Source: Caryophanales bacterium UBA743 | GTDB taxonomy: Bacteria; Bacillota_I; Bacilli_A; RFN20; CAG-826 | DNA length: 64,000 nt | NCBI GenBank assembly: GCA_002297365.1 | Contig: DBKT01000002.1 | Location: 86,612 to 150,611 of the forward strand | Direction: 5' to 3' | Shown here: positions 27,559 through 35,794 of the stretch, piece after piece | Position numbering within the stretch: position 1 is the first letter of the stretch | How the letters are laid out: each line of letters begins with the position of its first letter | Notes under the pieces: model-generated | Seen by the model: only the letters and a program-made list of their open reading frames with translations | Database searches by the model: none | What the model was told of the DNA's origin: nothing | Made by a program: the position numbers and the translations under genes

Positions 27559-28208
27559 GAAGGTTTCTCCATTTCTAAAACCAACCTATAAGAAAACACG
27601 CTGTTTTCAGGTAAGGAAGAAATATAGGTTTGCATTTCGGCCGATTTCGATGTGTCGAAGCTTAAAACAACATTCAAAGCGATCGTTTCTTTTTCAGCTT
27701 CTGTCATGCTTGCTATTTTTAAGGAAGAGGAAATACCATTTCCGAAATAGGCCAATTTTGAAGCTGTTCCGTTCATACCGTTATATATGGTTGAGACGTT
27801 TCCGGATAAATAACCTTTTCTAATCAAGTTAATAAACTGGCTTTCATCGGAACTGTTAATAAGAGATATTTCAAGATTGGTTTCATTACCAACAATGCAG
27901 TTGATTGATCTTGCAAGGGTCTGATTCAAAATAAAGCGATAAGCAAAAGAAAAAGAATCTGTTAGTTGCCCATCTAAGCCAACAAAACCATATTTACAAA
28001 TAGAAGCAGTTCCTTCTTTTGATTCAAAAGAAATGATGTTATCGATACCTTCAGCGGTTACCGTCAGTCCAGCTTCAGCCCCACCGTTATTCCCGATATT
28101 CCAGCTGGCAAAGCCAACGCTGATAAGGGATAGGCTACTTAGGAATAAAAGCCCCCCCCTCAAGATTCGGGAGCTCTTCTTTTTCTTCGCTAAGGCCTTA
28201 GGATTCAT
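27555..28208 (-). CDS. secreted small surface protein, in-frame G8 tract (phase-on)
   Basis: The protein has 217 aa. MNPKALAKKKKSSRILRGG leads into the hydrophobic core LLFLSSLSLISVGFA and then SWNIG, a signal peptide like those of TasA/CalY family secreted proteins. The mature domain is Ser/Asn-rich and probably beta. The first 45 codons are nearly identical to the phase-off paralogue at 23034, but the mature parts differ, so the leader has been shared while the cargo diverged. Codons 17-19 (AGG GGG GGG) form a G8 tract that keeps the frame open. It is coupled by ATGA to the 994-aa protein. No SipW-like peptidase is seen nearby. Confidence 0.75.
   Translation of the reverse strand: MNPKALAKKKKSSRILRGGLLFLSSLSLISVGFASWNIGNNGGAEAGLTVTAEGIDNIISFESKEGTASICKYGFVGLDGQLTDSFSFAYRFILNQTLARSINCIVGNETNLEISLINSSDESQFINLIRKGYLSGNVSTIYNGMNGTASKLAYFGNGISSSLKIASMTEAEKETIALNVVLSFDTSKSAEMQTYISSLPENSVFSYRLVLEMEKPS
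28152..28159 (-). repeat. poly-G tract (G8) in a signal-peptide region
   Basis: Eight C on the plus strand, at the same codons as the G10 tract at 22976-22985. Gain or loss of one or two G here would switch the operon off. Confidence 0.85.
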
Positions 28209-28214
28209 AGAGTT

Positions 28215-28242
28215 AGTTTAGCACAAAAAACTCTTGAGGCAA
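28215..28242 (-). promoter_or_regulatory. promoter giving a leaderless transcript (paralogous operon)
   Basis: TTGCCT (28242-28237) and TGCTAAACT (-10 hexamer 28220-28215) on the minus strand, with a 16-bp spacer including A6/T6, one longer than in the paralogue. The -10 is 6 bp from the ATG at 28208. The promoter block is conserved between the two operons. Confidence 0.55.
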
Positions 28243-28375
28243 AAGGAGGCTAGAGGCAAATAAGGGGGCTCCGGTTTCTCTTTTAGTTTTAACGTCATTT
28301 GAAATAGAACAACGTTAATGAAAATTTTTGGATTGATGTGAGGTATTTTCGATATTTCGTTTCGTATAGGGATAG

Positions 28376-28403
28376 AAAAAAGGCTACCCGGTTAAGGTAG
28401 CCT
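28376..28403 (-). terminator. terminator of the GH3 gene
   Basis: On the minus strand AGGCTACC, TTAACCG, GGTAGCCT, then a T run (28380-28376) form an 8-bp stem 19 bp after the GH3 stop. Confidence 0.8.
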
Positions 28404-28421
28404 CATTGTTAAGGAATGTCC

Positions 28422-31415
28422 TTATTTGGAAGAGGGGGTCGGCTCTTCTTCGGTGAGCGCTTCCTTTTTCATCCTCTTACCGCGGATGACGATCCAAGTG
28501 GTCATGCCCGCACAAGCAACGACAAGGGCGACGTTAAGGGTGATTAGCCATTTGCCCCAGGTTGGGATGATAGGAACTATCTTTGTATCGCTAGAGAGCC
28601 CGTTCATTGCCACGGAGTTGGCGATGGCATAGAGAACGTGATGGGCAGAATTACGAAGATAGGTCATGATTTGCGGATCGGATTCGTATCCGTCGATGAG
28701 GTATCTCGTTTCGTTGTTGTTCATCCAAAGATCGGTTCCGGCTTGGAGGCCTTCTTTGATAGACATATAGTAAGGAAGACCGGCGTTATCGGTGATGATG
28801 CATCCTTTGAAACCCCATTCTCCACGGAGAACCTTTTGTTGAAGATTGGCGTGATGCCCACACCAAGTGGTGCCAATACGGTTGAAAGCGTTCATCACAC
28901 CATTGGCCCCACCTTCTTCCACCGCTTCTTTGAAAGCAGGGAGATAGATTTCACGGATGGCTTGTTCATTTGAGAAGGTGATCATGCCATCTTTCGATCC
29001 TTTGATGTTGTTGGTTGCATCGATGACTCCTTCGCCATCATTAAGAGCAAAGTGTTTGATGTAGGTGATTAAGCCTTTGGATTGGGCGCCTTTGACGGTA
29101 GAAGAGCCGATTTTCCCAGAAAGAAGAGGATCTTCGGAATAGTATTCGAAATTTCTTCCGGCATAAGCAGTTCTATGGATGTTCATGGCAGGAGCATACC
29201 AAGCTTGAACGTTTGCAAACATGGCATCATTCCCGATTGCAACGCCAAGTTCTTCGGCAAGTTCGACATTCCAAGTGGAAGCAATGACCACTTCCGTAGG
29301 ATATGCCATGCCTTTAGAACCGCCGATTAAGGTTGCGGAGATTCCCGCAGGTCCATCTTTCGCCGTGGTAGCCGGAACGTTTAAGTCAGGGTTGGCTGGA
29401 TTTCCATATCCACCCATACGAACGGTGAAGAGCATGCTTTCGGCAGAAAGGTTATCGAGGAAGTCATCCCATGCTGGAGAATCATAGTCTTCGCCAATCA
29501 GGGTTGCTAAATTTAAGCCATCCTTGGTCTTAGTGGCGGTCTTTGGCATCTCAAAGGAAGATTTGTCTTCTACATACTTAGGCGCAAGATCATCGATGAG
29601 TTTTTGAGAGAAAGTCTTGTATTTTTCGCCAAGAGAATCCGTTCTGTCAGCAAAGGCGACAGGGAAGGTGCCATTCCAATCGTTACGGGTGAGGTATTTC
29701 ATAGAAGCGCCGTCCTCGTAATGTTTGATGTCAGCCTCATCGAATTGGTTTGTGATTTCAACGCCCGTCTTGGAATCTTTGGAATACGTCTTCGTATCCA
29801 AAGAGGATTGATTCCACTTATAGGCGAAGGAAGAATCCCCTTCTGCGGTCATGCCATCTCCTTTGGTTTTTCCTTTTAGGGCAAGGATGTTATTCAAAGC
29901 GTCGTGGGAGTTTTTGCCAATGGCAAGATAATAATCCCCTGCATCCATGATATAGGTCTTTGCGCCCGTATAATCATAGGAAGCAAGATCTTCTTTCTTC
30001 ACGTGGATGGAGACGTTTTCTTCTTTTCCTGGCTCGATGGATTTCGTCTTTGCAAAGCCAAGAAGTTCGACGGAAGATTTTTCGACGTTATTGGCAATAT
30101 CGTAGTCCGTATATGGGGATTGGCCATAGATTTGTACGACCTCTTTGCCTGCGAGGGATCCCGTGTTTTTGACGGTAAGCGTCACATCAAAGGCTTCATT
30201 TCCATCACGAGCGACCTTGAAATTGGAATATTCGAAATTAGTGTAAGAGAGACCATATCCGAATGGATATAAGACGGTAGAAGCATAATCATAGGTGCCC
30301 ACCTTATCGCGGCTAAGGACCTTGTCTTCATAACGGGTCTCATAATAGCGGTAGCCGACATAGATGCCCTCTTCATAGACGGCATATTGGTCGGCTTGAT
30401 CGACATAGTTGGTGTTTGGTTTGTTTTCAACCCAGAAGTTAGCGCCCGCGTTTTGAGCGGCTGGAGCACTGTTGGCGTCATAGGCATACGTATCGACAAG
30501 TCTTCCGGATGGGTTGATTGTGCCAGCAAGAGCTTCCCCAATGGCGTACATGCCATTTTGTCCGACCCCACCAAGCCAAATGGCAGCTTTGATATGGTCG
30601 TATTGGTTTAACCAGCCAAGTTCCAAAGCGTTGTTGGCGTTAATAAGCACCACGACTTTCTCGAATTTGGCGTTTACGGCATCGAGCATGTCTTTTTCTT
30701 CGGTGCTGAGTTCAAGATAGGAACCGCTATTTCCTTGGACGTTCTTTGTTTCGGCAAAGTTTTGAGCGGTAAGGTCACTTCCTTCTCCGCCACTTCTAGA
30801 AATAACGACGATAGCCGCGTCATTATATTGGGCAAAGGATGCGCTTGTGGCAGAATTCACGTCATTCCAAGGGACTTCTTTGATGGAGAATTGCCCACCT
30901 CTCCAGTTTGGAGAAGAGCGTTTGTACCCATCATCGTGCTTGCCTTGATAGAAGTTCCAAAGCGTTTCATTGACTTGGAAACCAGAGCTTTCTAAGGCCG
31001 TTTTTAAAGTAGGCGCGATGGAAGTGTCAATCGAGCCAGACCCCGTTCCACCATAAACCATATCCACGCTCGATACGGAGAAACAAGATACTTTGGCGCC
31101 TTTTGTCAAAGGAAGGGCGTTGGCATCATTTTTAAGAAGCACCAAGCCTTCCTCTTCGATGCGTTTGGAGATTTCGCCATTGTGTTTGGTGAGTTCTTCT
31201 TCGTTCTTGAAGTCGTTCTTGAAGTATTCCGACGATTCCTCAGAACCATTCTTCTTTTCGATCTTGTAGGTCTCTTGGTTGAAATAACGGGAAATGATGG
31301 TATTCCACGTATAGGCTTCGTAGTCGCCAAAAGCAAGCGCTCCTGCAGCTACCGCCATGATGGGGAAGGCGATGAGCATCAATGTTTTATTGCTCATCTT
31401 TTTCTTTTTTGCCAT
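28422..31415 (-). CDS. membrane-anchored GH3 family glycoside hydrolase
   Basis: The protein has 997 aa with a membrane helix near residues 12-32 and another near 950-975 followed by a Lys/Arg and Glu-rich tail. Domains are in inverted order for GH3: the alpha/beta sandwich and fibronectin-III-like part come first (GREVVQ-like EVVQIYGQSPY in the first half). The (beta/alpha)8 catalytic domain follows (NIHRTAYAGRNFEYYSEDP, KHFALNDGE, GCIITDNAG). D876 in ITDN is the expected nucleophile. GH3 enzymes remove beta-linked sugars from glycan ends; the exact substrate cannot be read from sequence. AAGGAGG precedes the ATG. Its promoter carries LytTR-type repeats and a perfect cre, and the LytTR two-component genes lie directly upstream. 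Confidence 0.9.
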   Translation of the reverse strand: MAKKKKMSNKTLMLIAFPIMAVAAGALAFGDYEAYTWNTIISRYFNQETYKIEKKNGSEESSEYFKNDFKNEEELTKHNGEISKRIEEEGLVLLKNDANALPLTKGAKVSCFSVSSVDMVYGGTGSGSIDTSIAPTLKTALESSGFQVNETLWNFYQGKHDDGYKRSSPNWRGGQFSIKEVPWNDVNSATSASFAQYNDAAIVVISRSGGEGSDLTAQNFAETKNVQGNSGSYLELSTEEKDMLDAVNAKFEKVVVLINANNALELGWLNQYDHIKAAIWLGGVGQNGMYAIGEALAGTINPSGRLVDTYAYDANSAPAAQNAGANFWVENKPNTNYVDQADQYAVYEEGIYVGYRYYETRYEDKVLSRDKVGTYDYASTVLYPFGYGLSYTNFEYSNFKVARDGNEAFDVTLTVKNTGSLAGKEVVQIYGQSPYTDYDIANNVEKSSVELLGFAKTKSIEPGKEENVSIHVKKEDLASYDYTGAKTYIMDAGDYYLAIGKNSHDALNNILALKGKTKGDGMTAEGDSSFAYKWNQSSLDTKTYSKDSKTGVEITNQFDEADIKHYEDGASMKYLTRNDWNGTFPVAFADRTDSLGEKYKTFSQKLIDDLAPKYVEDKSSFEMPKTATKTKDGLNLATLIGEDYDSPAWDDFLDNLSAESMLFTVRMGGYGNPANPDLNVPATTAKDGPAGISATLIGGSKGMAYPTEVVIASTWNVELAEELGVAIGNDAMFANVQAWYAPAMNIHRTAYAGRNFEYYSEDPLLSGKIGSSTVKGAQSKGLITYIKHFALNDGEGVIDATNNIKGSKDGMITFSNEQAIREIYLPAFKEAVEEGGANGVMNAFNRIGTTWCGHHANLQQKVLRGEWGFKGCIITDNAGLPYYMSIKEGLQAGTDLWMNNNETRYLIDGYESDPQIMTYLRNSAHHVLYAIANSVAMNGLSSDTKIVPIIPTWGKWLITLNVALVVACAGMTTWIVIRGKRMKKEALTEEEPTPSSK

Positions 31416-31469
31416 AAAAATCCTCCTTGTAGATTTGGCATGGTTCCCTTATTCGGGAAGGTTGAGTCT

Positions 31470-31498
31470 ATTATTATGTAAGCGCATACATTGACCAA
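31470..31498 (-). promoter_or_regulatory. promoter of the GH3 gene
   Basis: TTGGTC (31498-31493) and AATAAT (31475-31470) on the minus strand are 17 bp apart. The spacer is filled by a cre site and the -35 abuts the LytTR-type repeats. Confidence 0.55.
31476..31491. promoter_or_regulatory. cre site (CcpA operator)
   Basis: ATGTAAGCGCATACAT fits the cre consensus WTGNAARCGNWWWCAW at all 16 positions. It lies between the -35 and -10 of the GH3 gene, a position that should give carbon catabolite repression. Confidence 0.75.
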
Positions 31499-31507
31499 TT
31501 AAAACAA

Positions 31508-31537
31508 CACAACTGTCATGTTTTGCGACATAACTTA
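31508..31537 (-). promoter_or_regulatory. LytTR-type direct repeats upstream of the GH3 promoter
   Basis: On the minus strand TAAGTTATG (31537-31529) and ACAGTTGTG (31516-31508) are spaced 21 bp start to start, two helical turns. They follow the pattern bound by AgrA/LytTR regulators (A-x-GTT-x-x-G). They end 10 bp upstream of the -35, as expected for activation by the LytTR regulator encoded at 32877-33602. Confidence 0.55.
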
Positions 31538-31543
31538 CATGAG

Positions 31544-32905
31544 CTATTTTGTTGGAATAGGGAAAAGGAAATCCAGATTAAAAGTCTCTTCTTGATAGGA
31601 TGTCGTCATCTTTCCACCATATTTTTCGGCGATAAGAGCCATGCTTTTTAAGCCATAGCCATGATCTAGTTTGTTTTCTTTGATGGTTTGGGGAACGCCG
31701 TTTTTGAACAATGGCTTCTTTTGGCAATAGTTGTAGATATGTATGGAGGCGAAAGAGTTCACGTTGCGGATGATAAGACCAATCACTTTCTTGGAGGGGT
31801 CCTCTACTTTCTCTAAGGATTCAATCGCGTTATCAAGGGCATTCCCAAGCAAAGAATAGATTTCCGTGTCTTCCATGAACGAGATGGCCTTCCCATCGGC
31901 CATAGAGGTGAGTTTTATGCCCTTGTTTAAGCAAGTGAGGCTCTTTTCCATTAAGAGGACGTCAAGGGCTTCGTTTCCTGTTTTCAAAGAAGAATCGTAG
32001 ATAGAGACTTTGCTCATCATTTCATTGATAGATTTATCATCTAAGGAACATTGTCTTCCGAATTGACGGAGCTGATGTTTCAAATCATGGCATTTGATGT
32101 TGATATAGTCGATATTCTCTTTCAACATGGCGTATTGTTTTTCTTCTTGGGACCACATCTTGCGAACGACGGAGAGTTCTTCTTGGGCGTTTCCTTTAGC
32201 AAGAAGGTTAAATTGAGCCGTCAAAACGAAAATGCAGCAGAAAATGATCAAAAGGCATGATATGGAAGAATAGAAAGCTTGAGGGTGGGAATAGCCGTAA
32301 TAGGTCATGATGGCATTAATCACCACGGCAATAAGAATCGTCCCAATCGAAAGAAAAAGGAGGGAAACGGAGATATTTCGCATATTCTCCCCTTTCTTTA
32401 TCCTTCTACCATACACAAGATAAGCAAGCCAATAGACAATCAGATAGGATTCGTAATGGATAAAAGTCACCAAAGCGTCATAGGTGCTTTGGAGCTTATC
32501 CCCATATGCAGCAACAGGAAGGCCGTTATTTAGTCCAGTCACGATGATGATGAAATTGTAGGTCTCAAAGGCAATATGCTGCACAGCATAGGCGGCGATC
32601 GTGCAAAAGAAGACGTTCACCCAGCTTTCATCGTAGCAAAACAATTTCAAAAGAAGGGTGCTTAAGAAATAGAGCCCGAAGAAAAGAAAGGAAGAATACA
32701 AAGCGTTGTAATATAGAATAGGAGCGGCGAAGGAAACTCCAAAGCAAATAAGGGCGGCAATGCCTAAACGAAGAGGGTACATCTTCTTCTTTTTTAATTT
32801 CCAGGTGAAAAGAAATTCGGAGATGAATAATTCCAGCATGAAAATGACTTTATACCAGAAAAGGGCACTGCCCGAGTCATAATACATAATTCTTGCCTTT
32901 GCCAA
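31544..32905 (-). CDS. AgrC-type sensor histidine kinase
   Basis: The protein has 453 aa. Six or seven membrane helices fill residues ~20-235 (for example LFISEFLFTW, LLIIFCCIFVLTAQF), typical of peptide- or ligand-sensing HPK10 kinases. A linker leads to KCHDLKHQL with phosphoacceptor H273. A GHKL ATPase domain follows with N box GNALDNAIESL and G box DHGYGLKSM. The gene overlaps the end of the response regulator by 29 bp, so the two are co-translated. No small peptide gene (AgrD-like) is visible nearby, so the signal is unknown. The output is presumably the LytTR regulator and, through it, the GH3 gene downstream. Confidence 0.88.
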   Translation of the reverse strand: MAKARIMYYDSGSALFWYKVIFMLELFISEFLFTWKLKKKKMYPLRLGIAALICFGVSFAAPILYYNALYSSFLFFGLYFLSTLLLKLFCYDESWVNVFFCTIAAYAVQHIAFETYNFIIIVTGLNNGLPVAAYGDKLQSTYDALVTFIHYESYLIVYWLAYLVYGRRIKKGENMRNISVSLLFLSIGTILIAVVINAIMTYYGYSHPQAFYSSISCLLIIFCCIFVLTAQFNLLAKGNAQEELSVVRKMWSQEEKQYAMLKENIDYINIKCHDLKHQLRQFGRQCSLDDKSINEMMSKVSIYDSSLKTGNEALDVLLMEKSLTCLNKGIKLTSMADGKAISFMEDTEIYSLLGNALDNAIESLEKVEDPSKKVIGLIIRNVNSFASIHIYNYCQKKPLFKNGVPQTIKENKLDHGYGLKSMALIAEKYGGKMTTSYQEETFNLDFLFPIPTK

Positions 32906-33602
32906 TATAGGAATTCAAAGCGTCTAGGAAACCTCTCTTCTTCGAGCGAGAAATCATAAGAGGCTTCTCTTCTCCAGCAAGAAAAAGATCGTTTCCTTCA
33001 ATTCTTTTCACATAACGAAGATTCACAAGATAACAATTCGCCGAACGGCTGAAATCATCGCCTAACTCATTTTCAATTTGAGAAAGAGAGCCATAGGCGG
33101 AAAAGATTCCATCATCAAGATGGTAGAGAAGATGGTGTTTGAAAACTTCGACATAGTGAATCGAAGAAGGTTTGATTTTCATCTTGCCTTCCTCCGCTTG
33201 AATAAGGATAGAGCCAATATCTTTGTTTTGCCTCACTCTTTCCATGATACGGTTCATCTTGAGTTTGAAAGAAAAATATTCCAAGGGTTTGACGATGAAA
33301 TCCGACGCGTCCACTTCATAGCCTTTCACGGCTAAATTCGCCATATTGGTTACAAAAACAAGGACGGACATCTTATCCACCTTGCGAATTTCTTCAGCCA
33401 CACGGATGCCGTCTTTTTCCGCCATCTGGATATCCAAAAAGATTAAATCGTATTTTGGAGAATATTGGTGAAGAAAGGCTTGGGGGTCTTCAAATTCATA
33501 GACGGCACACTCTTCTTTGATTTCCTGAAAATATTTCTCCAAACATTTCAGAGTGTCATCTAATGCGCTTCTTTCGTCATCCAAAACCGCAATGGATATC
33601 AT
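32877..33602 (-). CDS. LytTR-family response regulator (AgrA type)
   Basis: The protein has 241 aa. The receiver domain (1-120) has acidic DDE (8-10), phosphoacceptor D57 in IFLDIQM, and the conserved Lys in FIVKPLEY. Residues ~135-235 are a LytTR DNA-binding domain (HYVEVFKHHLLYHLDDG, RSANCYLVNLRYVKRIEG). It is transcribed first, from a good promoter at 33621-33650, with AGGAG 8 bp before the ATG, and overlaps its kinase. Candidate targets are the paired sites at 31508-31537. Confidence 0.92.
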   Translation of the reverse strand: MISIAVLDDERSALDDTLKCLEKYFQEIKEECAVYEFEDPQAFLHQYSPKYDLIFLDIQMAEKDGIRVAEEIRKVDKMSVLVFVTNMANLAVKGYEVDASDFIVKPLEYFSFKLKMNRIMERVRQNKDIGSILIQAEEGKMKIKPSSIHYVEVFKHHLLYHLDDGIFSAYGSLSQIENELGDDFSRSANCYLVNLRYVKRIEGNDLFLAGEEKPLMISRSKKRGFLDALNSYIGKGKNYVL

Positions 33603-33620
33603 ACGTAACTCCTAAATTTG

Positions 33621-33650
33621 ATTATAGATGAAAGGAGAACTTGTTTTCAA
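33621..33650 (-). promoter_or_regulatory. promoter of the LytTR two-component operon
   Basis: TTGAAA (33650-33645), an 18-bp spacer, and a perfect TATAAT (33626-33621) on the minus strand, about 20 bp before the response-regulator ATG. Confidence 0.75.
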
Positions 33651-33865
33651 ACCCTTTAAAAAGGAAAGAAAAAGGGTAACTTTAAAGTGGGTAGGACATT
33701 GGAGATTATTTGGATAGGCAGTTTGGCATTCCTTTCAAGGAGAAATGGTCTATTCGAGATTTTCCAAAGGCTTTGGATTTTTTCGACTAATGTTTCCTAT
33801 GTAAATGATGTGTGAGTGGATTTTATCGAATCTTCAAATACCTGATAAAAAGAGAATATAGCGTA

Positions 33866-33904
33866 AACAAAAACCATTGATTCGTGTTGATAACGATTCA
33901 ATGG
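33866..33904 (-). terminator. terminator of the endonuclease gene
   Basis: On the minus strand a 12-bp stem with one central mismatch (CCATTGAATCGT paired with ACGAATCAATGG) is followed by TTTTTGTTT. It lies 16 bp after the endonuclease stop. The rest of the gap to 33602 shows nothing but the two-component promoter. Confidence 0.8.
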
Positions 33905-33919
33905 CTTCTAGAAAACGAA

Positions 33920-35389
33920 TTAGGAACGGATTCCGTTGCTATCCCAAATCTGATTGGCGTATTCTGGGTGATCAACAAAGGGATTGCGGCCATATCCTTG
34001 GGTGGAAAGATAATTATTGATTTGTTTTTCCATCTCTGTGACCGGATATTTCGCATTCCATAGGAGAAGTTCTTTTAAAGTGCCCATCGTATGGTCATCT
34101 TTGTTATCACTGGGGTTGTTGGAAAGCTCAAGAGGGGCATTTCCATTGCTACTCCCACCTGTCCCACACGTTCCATAATATGCCGTTGCAGTATAGAACA
34201 TGATGCGGGCAGACTCCCCTCTTGCCGCCTCATATCCATAAGAGGCAGGGTCCCAAGCTCCTCCCGAAGTGCCATAGAAAGAATTCCCTCGATCGGAATT
34301 CTCTTTGGATATGGTTGGACGAATGATGAAAGGATCTGCGGCAGGACCGCTATTTTTGCCACATCCACGGGAATTTGGCCAGGTATGTTCGCGGTTCACC
34401 CCGCCACCGCTTTTCTTTAAGACGCAAGCACCGTTTCCACTCACCCCTTCGGTGACATTCGTTGCGGCATGGTAGAAAGGGACAAAGGTATTAGAACCAG
34501 CAGGATAGGTTGCGGCTTCCTTGCCGATTTCCAAGCAACTGGAATAACTTGTCGTCTTCGTTTTGTAGTTCTTTATGAGTTTTTGCAAAGAAGCGCGGAA
34601 GGTGTTGCCATAGGTACTGAAATCCAAGCCTTTCCAGCCACTGTCATCTGTAGTCGTCCCTAAAGAAGAGCCTCCGCTCTCCTCTCCAGAAGAACCAGAA
34701 GAAGACGATGAATTTTCTTGCTCAATGGAGATTTTAGCGGGCGTATAGAAATAGACATAGGCATTGTCTTTGTATTTCGGTGCCACACCGCAGAAAGAGC
34801 TTTTATAGTATTGCAAATAGACGTTTTTAGAAGAAACGGCTTGAGCTTTGCCCGTTTCATCCATGCTGATTTTCCAATCGGTCACTTCTTTTCCGGAAGC
34901 GTATCCGATGCTATAGTGCTCCCCATCAATATAGCTATATAGGTTTTTCCCATTTAGGCTGAACTTGAAAGAATCGCCTGTTTTGCTTATCTCCCAAACG
35001 GCCGTGTTAGTTATGTTTTGAACGTCTTTGTGCGCATTTGCTTCCTTTAATGTTTCTCCAACTAGATACCATGGGAGGCTTTCGGATTTGCTAGCCGAAG
35101 TTAAGCCATAAAGGGTGTTTCCGCTATAAGCGCCGATGAAAGCTTTTTTGACGTTGGATAGCTCTTCTAAGCTTGTGATTCGACGATACCCGTCGATTAA
35201 TCCGGAATTTTCCTCACTAGATGAAGAGGCACTATTTTGAGAGCCATCCGTTTTGGATGAGGAAGAATTCGAAGAGTTTTCTTCGAAAGAAGAACGGCTG
35301 TTATTCGTCTCTTCCGTGACCTTACAAGCGCCAAGCGCCATGGGAAGAAGAGATAAGAGGAATATGATACGGGCTTTTTTGGATTTCAT
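33920..35389 (-). CDS. secreted endonuclease I-family lipoprotein
   Basis: The protein has 489 aa. It has a lipoprotein signal peptide with lipobox LGAC (Cys at ~21) and a long Ser/Asn-rich linker. Residues ~70-220 form a domain I do not recognise. Another Ser/Gly linker follows. The C-terminal ~230 residues are an endonuclease I-type domain: VNREHTWP with the catalytic His, then the Asn/Asp-rich DPFIIRPT and DRGNSFYG region typical of BsnB/YurI-like nucleases. It would degrade extracellular DNA at the cell surface, probably for nutrition or biofilm matrix turnover (inference). It has its own terminator and is not tightly linked to its neighbours. Confidence 0.88.
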   Translation of the reverse strand: MKSKKARIIFLLSLLPMALGACKVTEETNNSRSSFEENSSNSSSSKTDGSQNSASSSSEENSGLIDGYRRITSLEELSNVKKAFIGAYSGNTLYGLTSASKSESLPWYLVGETLKEANAHKDVQNITNTAVWEISKTGDSFKFSLNGKNLYSYIDGEHYSIGYASGKEVTDWKISMDETGKAQAVSSKNVYLQYYKSSFCGVAPKYKDNAYVYFYTPAKISIEQENSSSSSGSSGEESGGSSLGTTTDDSGWKGLDFSTYGNTFRASLQKLIKNYKTKTTSYSSCLEIGKEAATYPAGSNTFVPFYHAATNVTEGVSGNGACVLKKSGGGVNREHTWPNSRGCGKNSGPAADPFIIRPTISKENSDRGNSFYGTSGGAWDPASYGYEAARGESARIMFYTATAYYGTCGTGGSSNGNAPLELSNNPSDNKDDHTMGTLKELLLWNAKYPVTEMEKQINNYLSTQGYGRNPFVDHPEYANQIWDSNGIRS

Positions 35390-35743
35390 TCTGTGTTTGT
35401 TCTTTCGCTAAGAAGCCTTAGCCATATAGAATACTCTCTTTCAAGGATTCCTAGAAGACTTTTAAGAAATTACCGCCCATGAAATCGGGCATAGCAGGAT
35501 GTTTTTTTCCTTTGAGGAGTCTGCTTATCATTGCCGAAGTTTGGAATGTTTTTTCCAAAAGTTCAATTATTCTTCCAAAAATTCAATTATTCTTCCAAAA
35601 GATTCTGGAAGAAAAAGAAAAACGAGTCACAAAACGAAGAAAATAATTAGGCATCTAAGAATTGCCCATGGATTTATTTTGCAATCAGCTTTTTTGACCA
35701 TCGTGGATTCATGAAAGAGAGGCTTGTCTTTTTAGTTCCAACT
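35390..35743. other. intergenic region with a 20-bp tandem repeat
   Basis: It lies upstream of the endonuclease gene. At 35553-35605 a 20-bp unit (TTCCAAAAGTTCAATTATTC) occurs 2.6 times head to tail with one change. No gene is supported here. Confidence 0.5.
35553..35605. repeat. 20-bp tandem repeat, 2.6 copies
   Basis: Units begin at 35553, 35573 and 35593 (the last partial). The period is exactly 20 bp. Part of the unit (TTCTTCCAAAAGATT) recurs near 40690. Confidence 0.8.
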
Positions 35744-35775
35744 AAAAAAGCAAGCAACATTCAAGGTTGCTTGCT
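35744..35775 (-). terminator. terminator of the 847-aa lipoprotein operon
   Basis: AGCAAGCAAC and GTTGCTTGCT pair over 10 bp around a short loop. On the minus strand the stem is followed by TTTTTAG. It lies 20 bp after the lipoprotein stop. Confidence 0.85.
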
Positions 35776-35794
35776 AAAGAATCGGGAACGTCAA

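Noticed and set aside
35553..35605. Tandem 20-bp repeats as a CRISPR array
   Set aside because: The units are contiguous without unique spacers and there are no cas genes.
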